Assembly: GCA_023159155.1 (NCBI GenBank)
Contig: JAJNNX010000071.1
Span: 1 to 64,000 of the forward strand
From: Ustulina deusta
Taxonomy: Eukaryota; Ascomycota; Sordariomycetes; Xylariales; Xylariaceae
Reading direction: 5' to 3'
DNA length: 64,000 nt
The notes under the pieces are model-generated. The model did not search any database and had not been told where the DNA came from. It saw only the letters and a program-made list of their open reading frames with translations. The stretch's first letter is position 1, and the number at the start of each line of letters is the position of its first letter. The position numbers and the translations under genes were made by a program. Below, piece by piece: positions 10,351 through 21,621 of this stretch.

Positions 10351-11840
10351 ATGCCTAATATTAAAGATTATATATTTTACAATACAAACTTAACTTCAAT
10401 ATAACTACAACAAAACTTTTGACCTTTATACTACCTAAAAATAAACAACCTGCAAAAAACCTAACTTTAAACACTTTAATTCTACTCCAGGCACTTAAAC
10501 AATCAGAACAACTCTAGTTATAAAGTATAACTAGCCTATTACTTTTAAACAATCCTAAAATCTTTATTTCTATAAAAAAAAAGAATATTTTGCATTAGAC
10601 TTTTTTGCAGATATCCTAAGTAAACTAATACTTAAAAAAAAAACAAAAAATTAGGACCTAAAAAAAACAAAAAATTAAGACCTAAAGAAATAAAATTTAA
10701 ACTAAAGCTAAAACAACCTAGTATAAATAACGCACCTAAAAATATAGCAGAAAATATTAAAGCCATACAGGCTTGCAATCCTATATTAGTTCTAGCAGAA
10801 CTTCTCTAATAACTAAAAAAAATAAAGCGCTAATCTTCTGCTACGTTTACCCTAGCGCCTTTAAAAAACTATTGCAATTTAACTATAAAAAGCACATTTA
10901 GAAGTACTAACTTTAAACCTTCTAGCTTTACTGCCCTACCCGCTTTTTAACCTATTAGCTTATTTATAACTGCCCTAAACCCTTTTTATACCAAAAAAAC
11001 TAAAGTATAAAAAACTAATCCTAGCAAGTTTGCAAAAAATAAAAACCTGTTTAATAACTAGGTCTACAAACTAGGGAAAAAGTTAAACAAAAATATTACT
11101 ACTTTTTAAACTAAGAATAGCTAACTTTAATATATTATAAGCTAATTAGAAAGGCGTACCAAAAAATCTATAAAAATGTATTTCTATTTAATTAAAAAAC
11201 TATTTAGTAATATTACAAAAATAATCTAAGTTTTATTAATAATTTATTATAATTCTAACTAAGCAGTTACTATTTATAAAACATTTAAAGCCTATATATA
11301 TAAAGCAAATAAAAATATTAACAAGTTTATTTTTATATTTAATAGTTTAGCTTAAAAGTATTAACTTGCAGAATTGCAATAAAAACATAAATTATAAAAC
11401 TATTTTTGTATAAACTTAGGAAAGGACTTATATAAAGCTTTTATAGATCTAAATATTTTTTATAAATTGTTTACTAATAAAATTATTAAATTAGTATATA
11501 ACGTTAAGCAAGCTTATAAAAATTGCTAGTAAACCAAACCTGCAAGTTTAACTAAAAAAGGATCGAACTTAAATAATCAAGCTTCTAGCAAACCTAACTA
11601 CTAATTTTTAATAAACTTTAAAAGTTCTAAAACATTTATTTTAAAATAGTTAAAATAAGCCTTAACTACAAAAAAAAAAAAACTTATTAAAATAATAAGA
11701 CCTGCTTTATTTGTAGTAAAAAAAGGCATATATTAATTAACTGTTTTAACCGAAAACCTAAGGTCTTAGGTGTTCAGCCAGCAAAAAAAGCACCTAACAA
11801 GAATAGCTCGGGTAGTTCATCCGACTTAAAAAACAAGTAA
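10351..11840 (+). pseudogene. A-2 gag remnant (capsid and CCHC zinc knuckle)
   Basis: Gag, the structural protein that packages the element RNA, starts at a surviving ATG (10351; MPNIKDYIFYN). The frame continues with stops only of the Gln/Trp-derived kind. The zinc knuckle at 11703-11744 is intact: CFICSKKRHILINC, fitting C-x2-C-x4-H-x4-C. It is followed by a Ser/Lys-rich tail. The ATG frame and the knuckle frame differ, with an A-run just before the knuckle the likely site of a slippage indel. No functional protein can be made. The ATG is conserved at 19943 in A-5, which supports it as the original start. Confidence 0.8.
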
Positions 11841-11849
11841 AACTAACAG

Positions 11850-14800
11850 AAGTCTTTTTATTAGTCCTTTTACCTACTTTAGCTAAAATATATAACTAAA
11901 ACAAATTAATTATTTTTAAAATATCTGCTAAGTTATAAATTAATAGTATTAAAATAAAAACTTTAGCTTTATATAATACTAGAACCTATACCTCTTTAAT
12001 AATTAGCTATAAATTTACGTAATAAGTTAAGCAATAGCTAAAAATAGAAGTGGTCCGTTTAGCAAAACCTTAAAAACTCTACAACTATTATAACAAAATA
12101 GTCAATAAAGTCCGCAAACATTTAATATATATAATAAAAATCAATAATTAATAGTTTAAGGACTAAACATTCTAGGTTACTAACCTTAGTTATAATATTA
12201 TTATTAATATTAAATAGTTAGTAAAGCAAAATATTTTAATAAAAACTTAAAAATAATAGCTAATCTAGCCAGATAATTTATTTCTATTAGCTTAGTTCTT
12301 CCCTATAATTATAGTTAAACTATTTAGCTGCAAACAATAAATTATAAACCTAGAAATACAAAAGAATACTAACCAATATAATTAAGTATTAAAAAAATAC
12401 TATCAAATATTAAAACAACTTTTTAGAACTAAAATAATTATTTTAAATATAACCAAAACTAAAAAAATATAAAAAAAACCTAGAACTCCTAAACTTAAAA
12501 CAAAAAAGGTCCGTATAGTAACCCCTAAAAAAAAAAAAAACCAAGCTACTATTAAAAAAATTCTATAAAATCTTTAGAACTATTTTTACTAAAACAAATA
12601 AAAACAGTTAGCTAAAAAAACTTTATAAGAGCTTATTATAATTAAGTTTATAACAACTAAAAATAATAATACTAAGCTATTTAAAAAAAATTCAAAAGTG
12701 ATCAATACTTTATAAAAAAAATAAATTTAAATTAACTAAATAGCACTATAAAAAACTTTTAATAGTAAACCTATCCTGTTCCTAAAAAAAAAAAACTTTA
12801 AATATATAAAGTTAGTACAAAATCTTTTGCCTTTTTAATTATTATATCTAAAAAAGTTCTTTTTAAAGAAAGAATCTAAAACCTTACTACTATTACAACT
12901 AGAGTTTAATATAGTACTAGAACTTAATAACAAAAAATACGCTTTAGGACCCCACTAATACTAAACACCTATACAGTTTATTCCTTTTAAAAAAAAATTT
13001 ATAAATAAACTACTAGCTATAAACTTTATTAAACAAAATATAGACCTAAACGTTACATCTGTTTTATTTATATTTAAACTTAAGTCAACCAAACGTAAAT
13101 TTATAATTAATTACTAATAAAAAAATATATATTTAAAAAATAAAATTATACCAGCTCTAAATATTAGCAGTACTATATTTAATTGTTACAATATAACCTA
13201 TTTTGTAAAACTAGATATTATTAAAGCTTTTTATTAATTACTGCTAACTTTAGAATTATACTACCTTACTTTTTTCCAAACCTATAAAGGAATATTTTAA
13301 TAAAAAATCTTACTATTTAGTTTAAAAATAAAACCTATATAATAGCAGGCTTTTATTAACATATAAATCTAAAAACTTCTAAATAAATTTATAAGCACTT
13401 ATATAAATAATATTTTGATCTATTTTAAAACTAAAAAATAGTACTAGACCTATTATAAAAAAATAATCTACTACTTATATTAAACCAGGTACTAAAAAAA
13501 TATTAAAAAGTTTTGTTTTAATACGCTTATTATTAATTACTTAGGAATAGTTATAAAAACTAAAATAAAAATCAAAATTAACTCTACTAAAATCTAAGCA
13601 ATCTTAAATTAGGATTTTAATAATTTTAAAAACACTAAATTAATTCGGTTGTTTTTTAAGCTCTATAATTATCTTTATATATTCACTTACTATACTAATA
13701 AAATAGCTGCCCTTTTAAATTAACTACTAAAAAAAAACAAGCTATTTATAATAGGACTAGAACAAAAACAAGCTTTTAAATATATAAAACTATTAGTATA
13801 TAAAGCCCTAGTTTTAGCCTTTTTTAGGCCCGGCCAACTAATACAAGTAAAAATAAATATTTTACGTAATGCAATAAGAAAAATTATTTAGTAACAATAA
13901 AAAAATATGACCTAAAAACCTATAAAGTACTTTTTTAAAATAATAATACTGATTAAGCAAGCCTACCCGATTTAAAACCGGGAACTTCTAGTAGTAATAT
14001 AAACTCTAGAACACTACTACCCAGAACTTCTAAAAACTAAATTCTTTATAGTAACCAATCATTAAGCTTTACTATACTTTTTAAATAAACAGATCTTATT
14101 AATACAATAAGTCTACTAGGCCGATTTTTTATCAAACTTTAATATTATTTTCTAGTACTAACTAGAACAAAAAAACGTAATAGCTAATGTTTTATTAAAA
14201 AAAATAGCAGAACTTCCTATAATAAAAGCTAAAAAAGCCAAAAAAAAAATAATAGTACTAGTTCTTTCTAATAAAATACTAAGTCCTATATTAACTATAA
14301 ATATTCTGTTTAATACTTTTTAAAAAACCGACCTAATAGACCTAATTAAACAAAAGAACTAACTACAAAAACTAGAAAACAAAGACAAAAAATTGTATAT
14401 ATCTGAAGTTACCTTAGATAGAACTATCTTTTTTTGTATAGCTCTAATTTAAAAAGTTTATATGTTTCTAATCATTATATACCAAAGTTAATATAAAATA
14501 ATTAAAATATTAGAACAAGAATATTACTAGTTTTATTTAAAACGTAATTATAAATAGTATATATATAATTGCTATAATTATAAAAGAAATAAAATACTAC
14601 AAAATAAAACTTTTAGCTTTTTTTATTTATTACTTATATTATTTATAGTATAGCAATACATAATAATAGATAGTAAAAACATACTACCTAACTAATAAGG
14701 TTATAATTATATATAAGTATTTATAAACAAGTTCAGCTGCTTAATTATAATTTTACCTAGCAAAAAAACTAATACTACAAAATCACTAGCTATACAATAC

Positions 14801-15890
14801 TATAAGAGTTTATATAAATTTTTAGATATACTAAATATATAAATATCAAATAACGCAGGACTATTTATTTCTAAGTTTATAATAATAATTAACAATCTTA
14901 TAAGTACTAAGTACTGCTTTAGTAGTGCTTATTATCTTTAGACCTAAAAAGCAATAAAATTAATTAATCAAGAACTAGATTAATAATTCTATTTTTATAT
15001 TAATAAGTACTAAAATAATTAAAATATTTATTTTTTTGCTCTAGACTTTGCGTACAATTCTTTATAATATTTATTAATTAATATATTACTACTAAAAGTA
15101 GTAATGGGAATAAATATACAAAACCTTTTAATAATAAACTTTAGTAAAGCAGTTATAAATTTTAATACTAAGCAATAAACATTTGAATTAATCTATTAAA
15201 CCTAAAACGTTCAAAGAATAGCACACAAAGCTGCAACTTTTACATAAAAATAACATAAGCTATAAGCTAACAAAAAAAAATGTTCAATAGACTTTAAAAT
15301 AAAAAACAAAGTCTTTTTAAAAAAAAAAGGTTTTATAACATAAGTACTAACTACTAGATTAGATTTATAATCAGTTGGCTTTTTTAAAATCTTAAAAAAA
15401 CAAAGATTTAGCTATATTTTTAACTTGCCTAACTTTTACATAATAAAAAACCTATTTTACGCTAACCGATTATAAAAAGCAAGTAATAACTTTTTATTTT
15501 AGCAAATTTAGTTATTGCCCCCGGCTAAAAATATTAATAGCAAAACAGAATTTGAAATCAAACAAATCAAACAGTCAAGAATACACAAAAAAAACAAAAA
15601 ACTACAATATTAGGTTGCCTAGAAAGGCTGCAATCCTAATAATACCTAGTATACAGCCCAGAATTTTAAGAACGCGCTAATCAAGCTTAACTAATTCTAC
15701 AAAACTTACAAAAAAGCCCCCGGACCCCCTATAAGACTACAGGAATAAATACATACAGCAGTAGCCAACAAATTTGCAAGCAATTATAAAAATAATAATA
15801 AAACAATACGCTATAAAAAAGCTATATAAACCTGCTATTATTAATAACTTCGAGTTAAAACTATATTTAAACTTTTAGTTTTAAAAAAAG
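11850..15890 (+). pseudogene. A-2 pol remnant with C-terminal chromodomain
   Basis: Protease: LYNTRTYTSLII near 11970-12005, where the catalytic Asp-Thr-Gly has become Asn-Thr-Arg. RT: active site Tyr-Ile-Asn-Asn at 13400-13411 (from YVDD or YIDD). RNase H ends near 14150-14205 (EQKNVIANVLLKK, for the PGxxNxxADALSR motif). Integrase: degraded zinc finger about 14450-14600 and catalytic core about 14660-14990, with ISNNAGLF for ISDNAGPF. Chromodomain: 15544-15700 (EFEIKQIKQSRIHKKNKKLQ, then aromatic-cage-type Tyr and RIPed Trp positions). Chromodomains direct such elements to heterochromatin. A purine-rich tract (about 15883-15894) precedes the 3' LTR. Many stops; dead. Confidence 0.87.
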
Positions 15891-15894
15891 GTAA

Positions 15895-16134
15895 TATAAT
15901 AGTTAGTACAGTCTTGGCAAGACCTATAAGAACTTTAGACCTACAAGGCAATAAAATAGAAGATCTATGCATAAACTAGCCCATACTTCTATAGCTACAC
16001 ATACAGAATCTATATCTACTTACTTTATAAACTCTAACTTTTTTCTTTCCTTTTTTCTTTCTTTTTTAGTTTAAAGTCTTTGTCTATAGTATTAATAAAC
16101 TAGCTATAGAAGCTTTACTTGACTGAGCGTGGCA
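15895..16134 (+). repeat. A-2 3' LTR
   Basis: 240 bp, ending in the well preserved GACTGAGCGTGGCA. Same length as the 5' LTR; differences are mostly transitions. Followed by the target duplication TAAGA. Confidence 0.92.
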
Positions 16135-16139
16135 TAAGA

Positions 16140-17299
16140 GATTAGATTTATTCCGTAAACTAAAGGCATTAAAAAAATATATAATATATATTAATTCAGT
16201 AGAATAGTTTTTGCTGCAGAAATAAAAAAGTTATAATATACTAAAGCAGCTAGTATTTTAATATTTGCTATTATACTAGTAGATATTATAAAAGCTTTAG
16301 TACTAAAAAATCTAACTTTATTGCTATTTTAATTGTTAAAAAAATTGAAAAATTAGGCTTTATTGTTTAATAAAGCAATAAAAAATAAGTTTTTTTTATA
16401 TTATAAAAAAGCTAATTATAAAATATTATTTTTATAAACCTCCAAAGGAACGGACCTTTAGGTATTATAAAAGCTTTTTTATAAAATATTATAAAATAAG
16501 CTAGTAGTATTAAAAAAAATACTAATAGAGCTGCTAAATAAAGGTTATATTAGAGCTAGTAGTTTATTTATAGATATTTTTATTTTTTTTGCAAAAAAAC
16601 TAAAAAAAGGGTTACATTTTTATGTTAATTATAGGGCGCTTAATGTTATAACTTAAGCAAACAAATATTTTTTTTTTTATTAAAAAAATACTAGCAAACT
16701 TTTTTAAGGCTTGTTAGTTTATAAAGCTTAATATTTAACCAGTTTTTTATAAGTTATATATTAAAAAAATAAATAAATAGAAAATAGCTTTTTGTACGAG
16801 GTTTGGCTTGTTTGAATAGTTAATAACTTTTTTTGGACTGTCTAGCGTTTCTGCTACGTTTTAGCGCTATATAAACGCTGCTTTACGCTTATACTTGGAT
16901 ATTTTTGCTTTTGCGTATATAAATGATGTTTTAGTATGGTTGAGCGGGTTAAAAAAGGACTATTTAAAAAAAATGAAATAGATTCTGAGCGCTTTATAAG
17001 CTGCAGGCTTATATTTTAATATTGACAAATGTGAATTCGGAGTAATTATAACAAAGTATTTAGGATTTATTATTAAGGCTGGAGTAGGAATACAAATGGA
17101 CTTCGAGAAGGTAAGAACTATCCGTAAATAGGAAGCTTTTAAGTTGCTTAAGGGCGTAAGGAGCTTTCTAGGTTTTGCGAACTTCTATAGGTAATTTATA
17201 CCGAAGTATGCTAATATTATAGTACTGCTTATGGCCTTGACTAAGAAGGGGACCTTATTTTGCTGGGGGGATGTAGAAGACGCTGCTTTCGAGCAGCTC
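16140..17299 (+). pseudogene. B-2 reverse transcriptase fragment, partly un-RIPed
   Basis: The Ty3/Gypsy RT core. Visible motifs: TRFGLFE (about 16798), SAT-FQRYINAALR, the active site Tyr-Ile-Asn-Asp (about 16917-16928; first Asp changed), GLYFNIDKCEFGV, KYLGFII, and VRSFLGFANFYR toward the connection domain. The reading stops at FEQLK (17299), where the frame runs into an inverted primer-binding site. From 16140 to about 16640 it is heavily RIPed. From about 16750 on it has many intact Trp, Gln and Cys codons and much higher G+C. RNase H and integrase are missing. Confidence 0.85.
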
Positions 17300-17555
17300 A
17301 AGTTAGTTAATATGTGAAAGGATTTAGCCGAATGGCCAGGAAATACTGTTTATTAACTAACTTAAGGAAAGAAAAGAGAAAAGAAGATTTTGCGAGAGCA
17401 GAGTCTTTGTGGCTATATAGCTATTAATGTATTGCTAACGCGGAGTTCCGACGCACTTTTTTGACGTACTTCCGTGAGGAGTTCTATGAGTTCCGGCGGA
17501 GGTCCGGAACTTCTATTAATTGGCAAGGCTTTCAAGGCTAGCCTTGCCCGTAATA
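17300..17555 (-). repeat. B-2 right, inverted LTR plus primer-binding site, nearly un-RIPed
   Basis: Minus-strand B LTR (17313-17555, 243 bp) with its primer-binding site (17300-17310, AAGTTAGTTAA on plus) and the TA spacer. It faces the opposite way from 8021-8260. It is the best-preserved B LTR: it keeps CpA and TpG sites and a true GA/CT tract (17361-17380), where the other copies have only A or T runs. It ends GTAATA directly before ATACT and heavily RIPed A-1 gag. Confidence 0.85.
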
Positions 17556-18672
17556 ATACTTGTTTTAATTATTTTAAAATAAATATTTTAAAACTTTTAA
17601 AAATTATTAAAAATTAATAAATAAGTTTACTAAAAATTTAATTATTTATATTAGATTTTTGTTTAATTAAGCTTATAAGTTTAGTTTATTAATAGTTTTT
17701 ATAAGCTTATTTAGTATTATATATTAATTTAATTATTTTATTAATAAACAATTTATAAAAAATATTTAAATCTATAAAAATTTTATATAAATTTTTTTGT
17801 AAATTTATATAAAAATAAATTTATTAATATTTTTATTAGCTTTATATATATAGGCTTAAAATATTTTATAAACAATACCTGCTTAATTAAAATTATAATA
17901 AATTATTAATAAAGCTTAAATTATTTTAATAATACTACTAAATAATTTTTTAATTAAATAAAAACATATTTTTATTAATTTTTTAGTATGTTTTTTTAAC
18001 TAGTTTATAATATATTAAAATTAGATATTTTTAGTTTAAAACATAATAATATTTTTTGTAAACTTGCTAGAATTAGTTTTTTATATTTTAGTTTTTTTAA
18101 TATAAATAAGGTTTAAAGCGCTAAAAAATAAACTAATAAAATAAAAAGTAAATAAAGTAGCAAAACTAAAAAATTTAAAATTAGTACTTTTAAATACGCT
18201 TTTTATTATTAAATTATAGTTATTTTTTAAAAATACTAAAATAAACATAACAAAAAATTAGCGCTTTATTTTTTTTATTTATTAAAAAAGTTCTAGTAGA
18301 ACTAACCTAAAATTGCAAATTTATATAGCTTTAATATTTTTTAATATATTTCTGGATATATTATTTATTTTAAATTGTTTTAGCTTTAGTTTAAATTTTG
18401 CTTTTTTAAGTTTTAACTTTTTATTTTTTTTTCGATTTTTTTTTAGGTATTAGTTCGCTGAAAATGTTTACAAAAAAGTTTAGTACAAAAATTTTTTTTT
18501 TTTTTATAAAAAAAAAATTTTAAGATTGTCTCATAATAAAAAGCTACCTATATTTAAAGTTAGGTTTTTTATAAATTATTAGTTTTTAAATAATATAAAA
18601 ATTAAAAGTTTTATTAAAATTATATTAAAGTTAGATTTATATTATAAAATATATAATTTTTTGTATTAAGTA
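17556..18672 (-). pseudogene. A-1 gag (N-terminal and central part)
   Basis: Minus-strand A gag resuming upstream of the knuckle. It begins with ATACT (17556-17560) and runs to about 18672, where the start codon lies by comparison with A-2. Relative to other copies it lacks about 70-80 bp near 17813, at a TATAAAAATA direct repeat, a slippage or microhomology deletion. Strongly RIPed; no frame remains. The 100 bp beyond, up to the LTR, is 5' untranslated region. Confidence 0.75.
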
Positions 18673-18777
18673 TATAATTAAAAACAAAAGTTTATTTATA
18701 TTTTATTAAATATAGCAAAGTAAAAAATATATATTTATTAAACGCTTATTAATAAATAATTAATAAACTTAAAATAG

Positions 18778-18875
18778 TATTATAATTAGTTTATTAATAC
18801 TATAAATAAAGACTTTAAGCTAAAAAAGAAAAAAAAGAAAAAAAAAGTTAGAGTTTATAAAGTGGATAGATATAG
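18778..18875 (-). repeat. A-1 5' LTR, truncated by insertion of A-3
   Basis: The first 98 bp (in plus-strand order) of an A LTR. It lacks about 21 bp near 18790 and is cut at GTGGATAGATATAG, where the 3' LTR of A-3 begins. The rest of this LTR is not in the window. Confidence 0.75.
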
Positions 18876-19152
18876 TATTACGATTAGTTAAGTAAAGCTT
18901 TTATAGTTAGTGTATTAATACTATGGACAAAGACTCTAAGCTAAAAAAGAAAGAAGAAAAAAAAAGAAATTAAAATTTATAAGGTAGGTAGATATAGACT
19001 CTATATATATAGCTATAAAGTTATAGGTTAGTCCGTACATAGACTTTTTATTTTATTGCTATGTAGGTCTAGAGTTCTTGCGGGTCTTGCTAAAACTGTA
19101 CTAATTGTGCTAAAACTATACTAACTATGCTAAGACTATACTAACTGTTATA
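18876..19152 (-). repeat. A-3 3' LTR with internal tandem triplication
   Basis: 277 bp, longer than the usual 235-255, because a 20-base unit (TGCTAAAACTGTACTAATTG and variants) is present three times at 19088-19107, 19108-19127 and 19128-19147. The unit lies near the U3 end of the LTR. Family A LTRs vary in this stretch; A-6 has a different expansion. Confidence 0.85.
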
Positions 19153-19554
19153 CTAGCCCTTTTTAAAACCAAAAGGTTAAACATAGTTTTAACTTAAAAT
19201 TACTAATAATATTAGGTTTATATAGTTTTTTTATATTATACTGCCTTATTATTATTTTTGTAATTATTTGTAAATTTGTTAGCTACTGCTATATATATCT
19301 ATTTTTATAATTTTATAGGAAATCTAAAGGCTTTTTTATAAGTTTTATAAAATTAGTTAAGCTTAATTAGCATATTTTTAAAATTCTAGGCTATATATTA
19401 AATACTATTAGGATTATAGCTTTTATAAGCAACCTAGTATTATAGCTTTTTGTTTTTTTTATATATTTTTAATTATTTAATTTATTTAATTTTGAATTCT
19501 ATTTTGTTATTAATATTTTTAGCTAAAGATAATAATTAGATTTATTAAAATAAA
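19153..19554 (-). pseudogene. A-3 pol C-terminus with chromodomain remnant
   Basis: Minus-strand end of pol, with the chromodomain at roughly 19330-19510 by alignment with A-2, and a purine-rich tract (CTTTTT-rich on plus, near 19160) next to the LTR. It stops at the GGATT target duplication (19555-19559) and continues at 46055. Confidence 0.7.
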
Positions 19555-19559
19555 GGATT

Positions 19560-19602
19560 TATTACAATTAGTCAAGTAAAGCTTCTATAGCTAGTTTATT
19601 AA
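19560..19602 (-). repeat. A-4 3' LTR, first piece
   Basis: 43 bp of A LTR (reverse orientation) ending ATTAA (19598-19602), the target duplication of A-5. The LTR resumes at 39813 and ends at 40001. Confidence 0.85.
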
Positions 19603-19838
19603 TATAACGGTCAGTACAGTCTTGGCAAGACCCGCAAGGACTCCAGACCTATATAGCAATAAAATAGGAAATCTACGCACAGACTAACCTATAACTCTGC
19701 AGCCATACATATAAAGTCTATATCTACCTACTTTATAAACTCTAACTTCTTTTCTTTTTTTTTTCTTTTTTAGCTTAAAGTCTTTATTTATAGTATTAAT
19801 AAACTAGCTATAAAAGCTTTATTTAATTAATTATAACA
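19603..19838 (+). repeat. A-5 5' LTR
   Basis: 236 bp, starting TATAACGGTCAG and ending TTATAACA. Followed by CT and the primer-binding site ACTTTAAGCT (19841-19850), which still pairs fully with AGCTTAAAGT in this LTR. Confidence 0.9.
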
Positions 19839-19942
19839 CTACTTTAAGCTTACTAATTATTTATTAATAAATATTTAATAAATATATATTTTTTATTTTG
19901 TTATAGTTAGCAAAATATAAATAAAGTTTTTTTTTTAATTAT

Positions 19943-21413
19943 ATGCTTAATATAAAAGATTATATATTTTATACTATAAACTTAACTTTAATATAATTTT
20001 AATAAAACTTTTAACTTTTATACTATTTAAAAAGTAATAATTTATAAAAAACCTAACTTTAAATATTTCTATTCTATTTCTAGTTCTTAAATGATTAGAA
20101 TAACTTTAACTTTTAAGTATAGCTAGCTTTTTATTATCGGATAATTTTAAAATCTTTTTTTTTATAAAAAAAATAAAAAATTAAATATTAGACTTTTTTG
20201 CAAACCTTTTAAACGAACTAATATTTAAAAAAGAACCTAAAAAAAATAAAAAATTAAAACTTAAAAAAGCAAAATCTAAACTAGAACTAAAACAACTTAA
20301 AATAAGTAATATATTTAGAAATATAATAATAAATATTATAAATATATAGCCCTATAATTTTATATTAGTTCTAGCAAAACTTTTTTAATAAATAAAAAAA
20401 GTAAAATATTAATTTTTTAATATATTTGCTTTAGTATTTTTAAAAAATAACTATAATTTAATAATGAAAAGTATATTTAAAAGCACTAACTTTAAACTTT
20501 TTAGTTTTGCTACTTTATTCGTTTTTTATTTTATTAGTTTATTTTTTAGCGCTTTAAACCTTATATATATTAAAAAAGCTAAAGTATAAAAAATTAATTC
20601 TAGTAAATTTATAGGAAATAAAGCCTTATTTAATATTTAGGTCTATAAACTAGTAAAAAAGCTAAATAAAAATATTATTATGTTCTAAACTAAAAATAGC
20701 TAACTTTAATATATTATAAGCTAGTTAAAAAAACATATTAAAAAATTAATAAAAATATGCTTTTATTTAACCAAAAAACTATTTAGTAATATTATTAAAA
20801 TAATCTAAGCTTTATTAATAGTTTATTATAATTTTAACTAAATAACTATTATTTATAAAATATTTTAAACTTATATATATAAAACTAATAAAAATATTAA
20901 TAAATTTATTTTAATATTTAATAGTTTAGCTTAAAAGTATTAACTTGCTAAATTATAATAAAAATATAAATTATAGAACTATTTTTATATAAAGTTAAAA
21001 AAAACTTATATAAAATTTTTATAGATCTAGATATTTTTTATAAATTATTTATTAATAAACTTATTAAATTAATATATAATGCTAAATAAGCTTATAAAAA
21101 CTATTAATAAATTAAACTTACTAGTTTAACTAAACAAAGATCTAATTTAAATAATTAAATTTTTAGCAAACTTATTTACTAATTTTTAGCTAACTTTAAA
21201 AGTTTTAAAATATTTATTTTAAAATAGTTAAAACAAGCACTAATTAAAAAAAAAAAAAGCTTATTAAAATAATAAAATTTGTTTTATTTATAGTAAAAAG
21301 GGCATTTATTAATTGATTGCTATAATTAAAAGCTTAAAAGTTTAGATGTTTAACAAGCAAAAAAAGTCTATAATAAAAATAGTTCTAAAAGTTTATTTAA
21401 TTTAAAAAACAAG
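19943..21413 (+). pseudogene. A-5 gag remnant
   Basis: Starts at a preserved ATG (19943) equivalent to 10351 in A-2. The knuckle is at about 21279-21320, with its second Cys changed to Tyr (TGT to TAT). Heavily stopped. C-1 lies just after the knuckle. Confidence 0.75.
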
Positions 21414-21418
21414 TAGGA

Positions 21419-21621
21419 TAATAGAGACCTATAGGGGGCTCGAACTGGCAACCTTGAATGGTGGCCTATGCCCCAGGTCAGGACAGGTCTATACTAAGTG
21501 GCCTGTGCTTCTGTAAGTGGGACCTTGCATATAGATATATTGGACCTTTTAATATTTTGTTAGGTATTTACTTTTTTTTAATTTATTATTTTTATTTATA
21601 TATTTATTAGTTTTTTTATTA
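21419..21621 (+). repeat. C-1 5' LTR
   Basis: 203 bp. The first 120 bp stay G+C-rich (GGGGGCTCGAAC, CCCCAGGTCAGGACAGG), the rest is AT-rich. Ends TTTTTTATTA (from CA). A TGGTGC run three bases further on (21625) could be a tRNA-type primer-binding site, unlike families A and B. Confidence 0.9.

Larger units (their letters stand above)
10005..16134 (+). mobile_element. A-2: complete chromovirus (Ty3/Gypsy), moderately RIPed
   Basis: A 6130-bp element with two 240-bp LTRs (10005-10244, 15895-16134) and target duplication TAAAA / TAAGA. Gag knuckle, protease, RT, RNase H, integrase and chromodomain are all recognisable in order, making this the best reference copy of family A in the window. It is nested in B-2 and less RIPed than most other A copies, consistent with a later arrival. 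Confidence 0.92.
8021..17555 (+). mobile_element. B-2: rearranged half element with inverted LTRs, split by A-2
   Basis: On the plus strand: LTR (8021-8260), primer-binding site, gag region (8274-9999), A-2 inserted at 10005-16134, RT up to FEQLK (16140-17299). It then joins directly to a reverse-oriented primer-binding site (17300-17310) and a reverse-oriented LTR (17313-17555). RNase H and integrase are missing. The flanks are also inverted copies of each other, and the flanking pentamers (AGTAT left, ATACT right) are reverse complements and not direct repeats. This is therefore not a normal insertion but an inverted duplication. RIP is heavy on the left and nearly absent from about 16750 to 17555. 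Confidence 0.8.

Noticed and set aside
8021..17555. DNA transposon with long terminal inverted repeats
   Set aside because: The inverted ends are B LTRs complete with primer-binding sites, the interior encodes RT, and no direct target duplication is present.
17556..18875. A separate truncated A element right of B-2
   Set aside because: Its start continues exactly the gag interrupted at 67-71 (same ATACT), so it is treated as the other part of A-1, with the caveat that the inversion complicates this.
21400..21560. A functional tRNA gene on the minus strand
   Set aside because: Only A- and B-box-like words are present; I could not form the acceptor and T stems.
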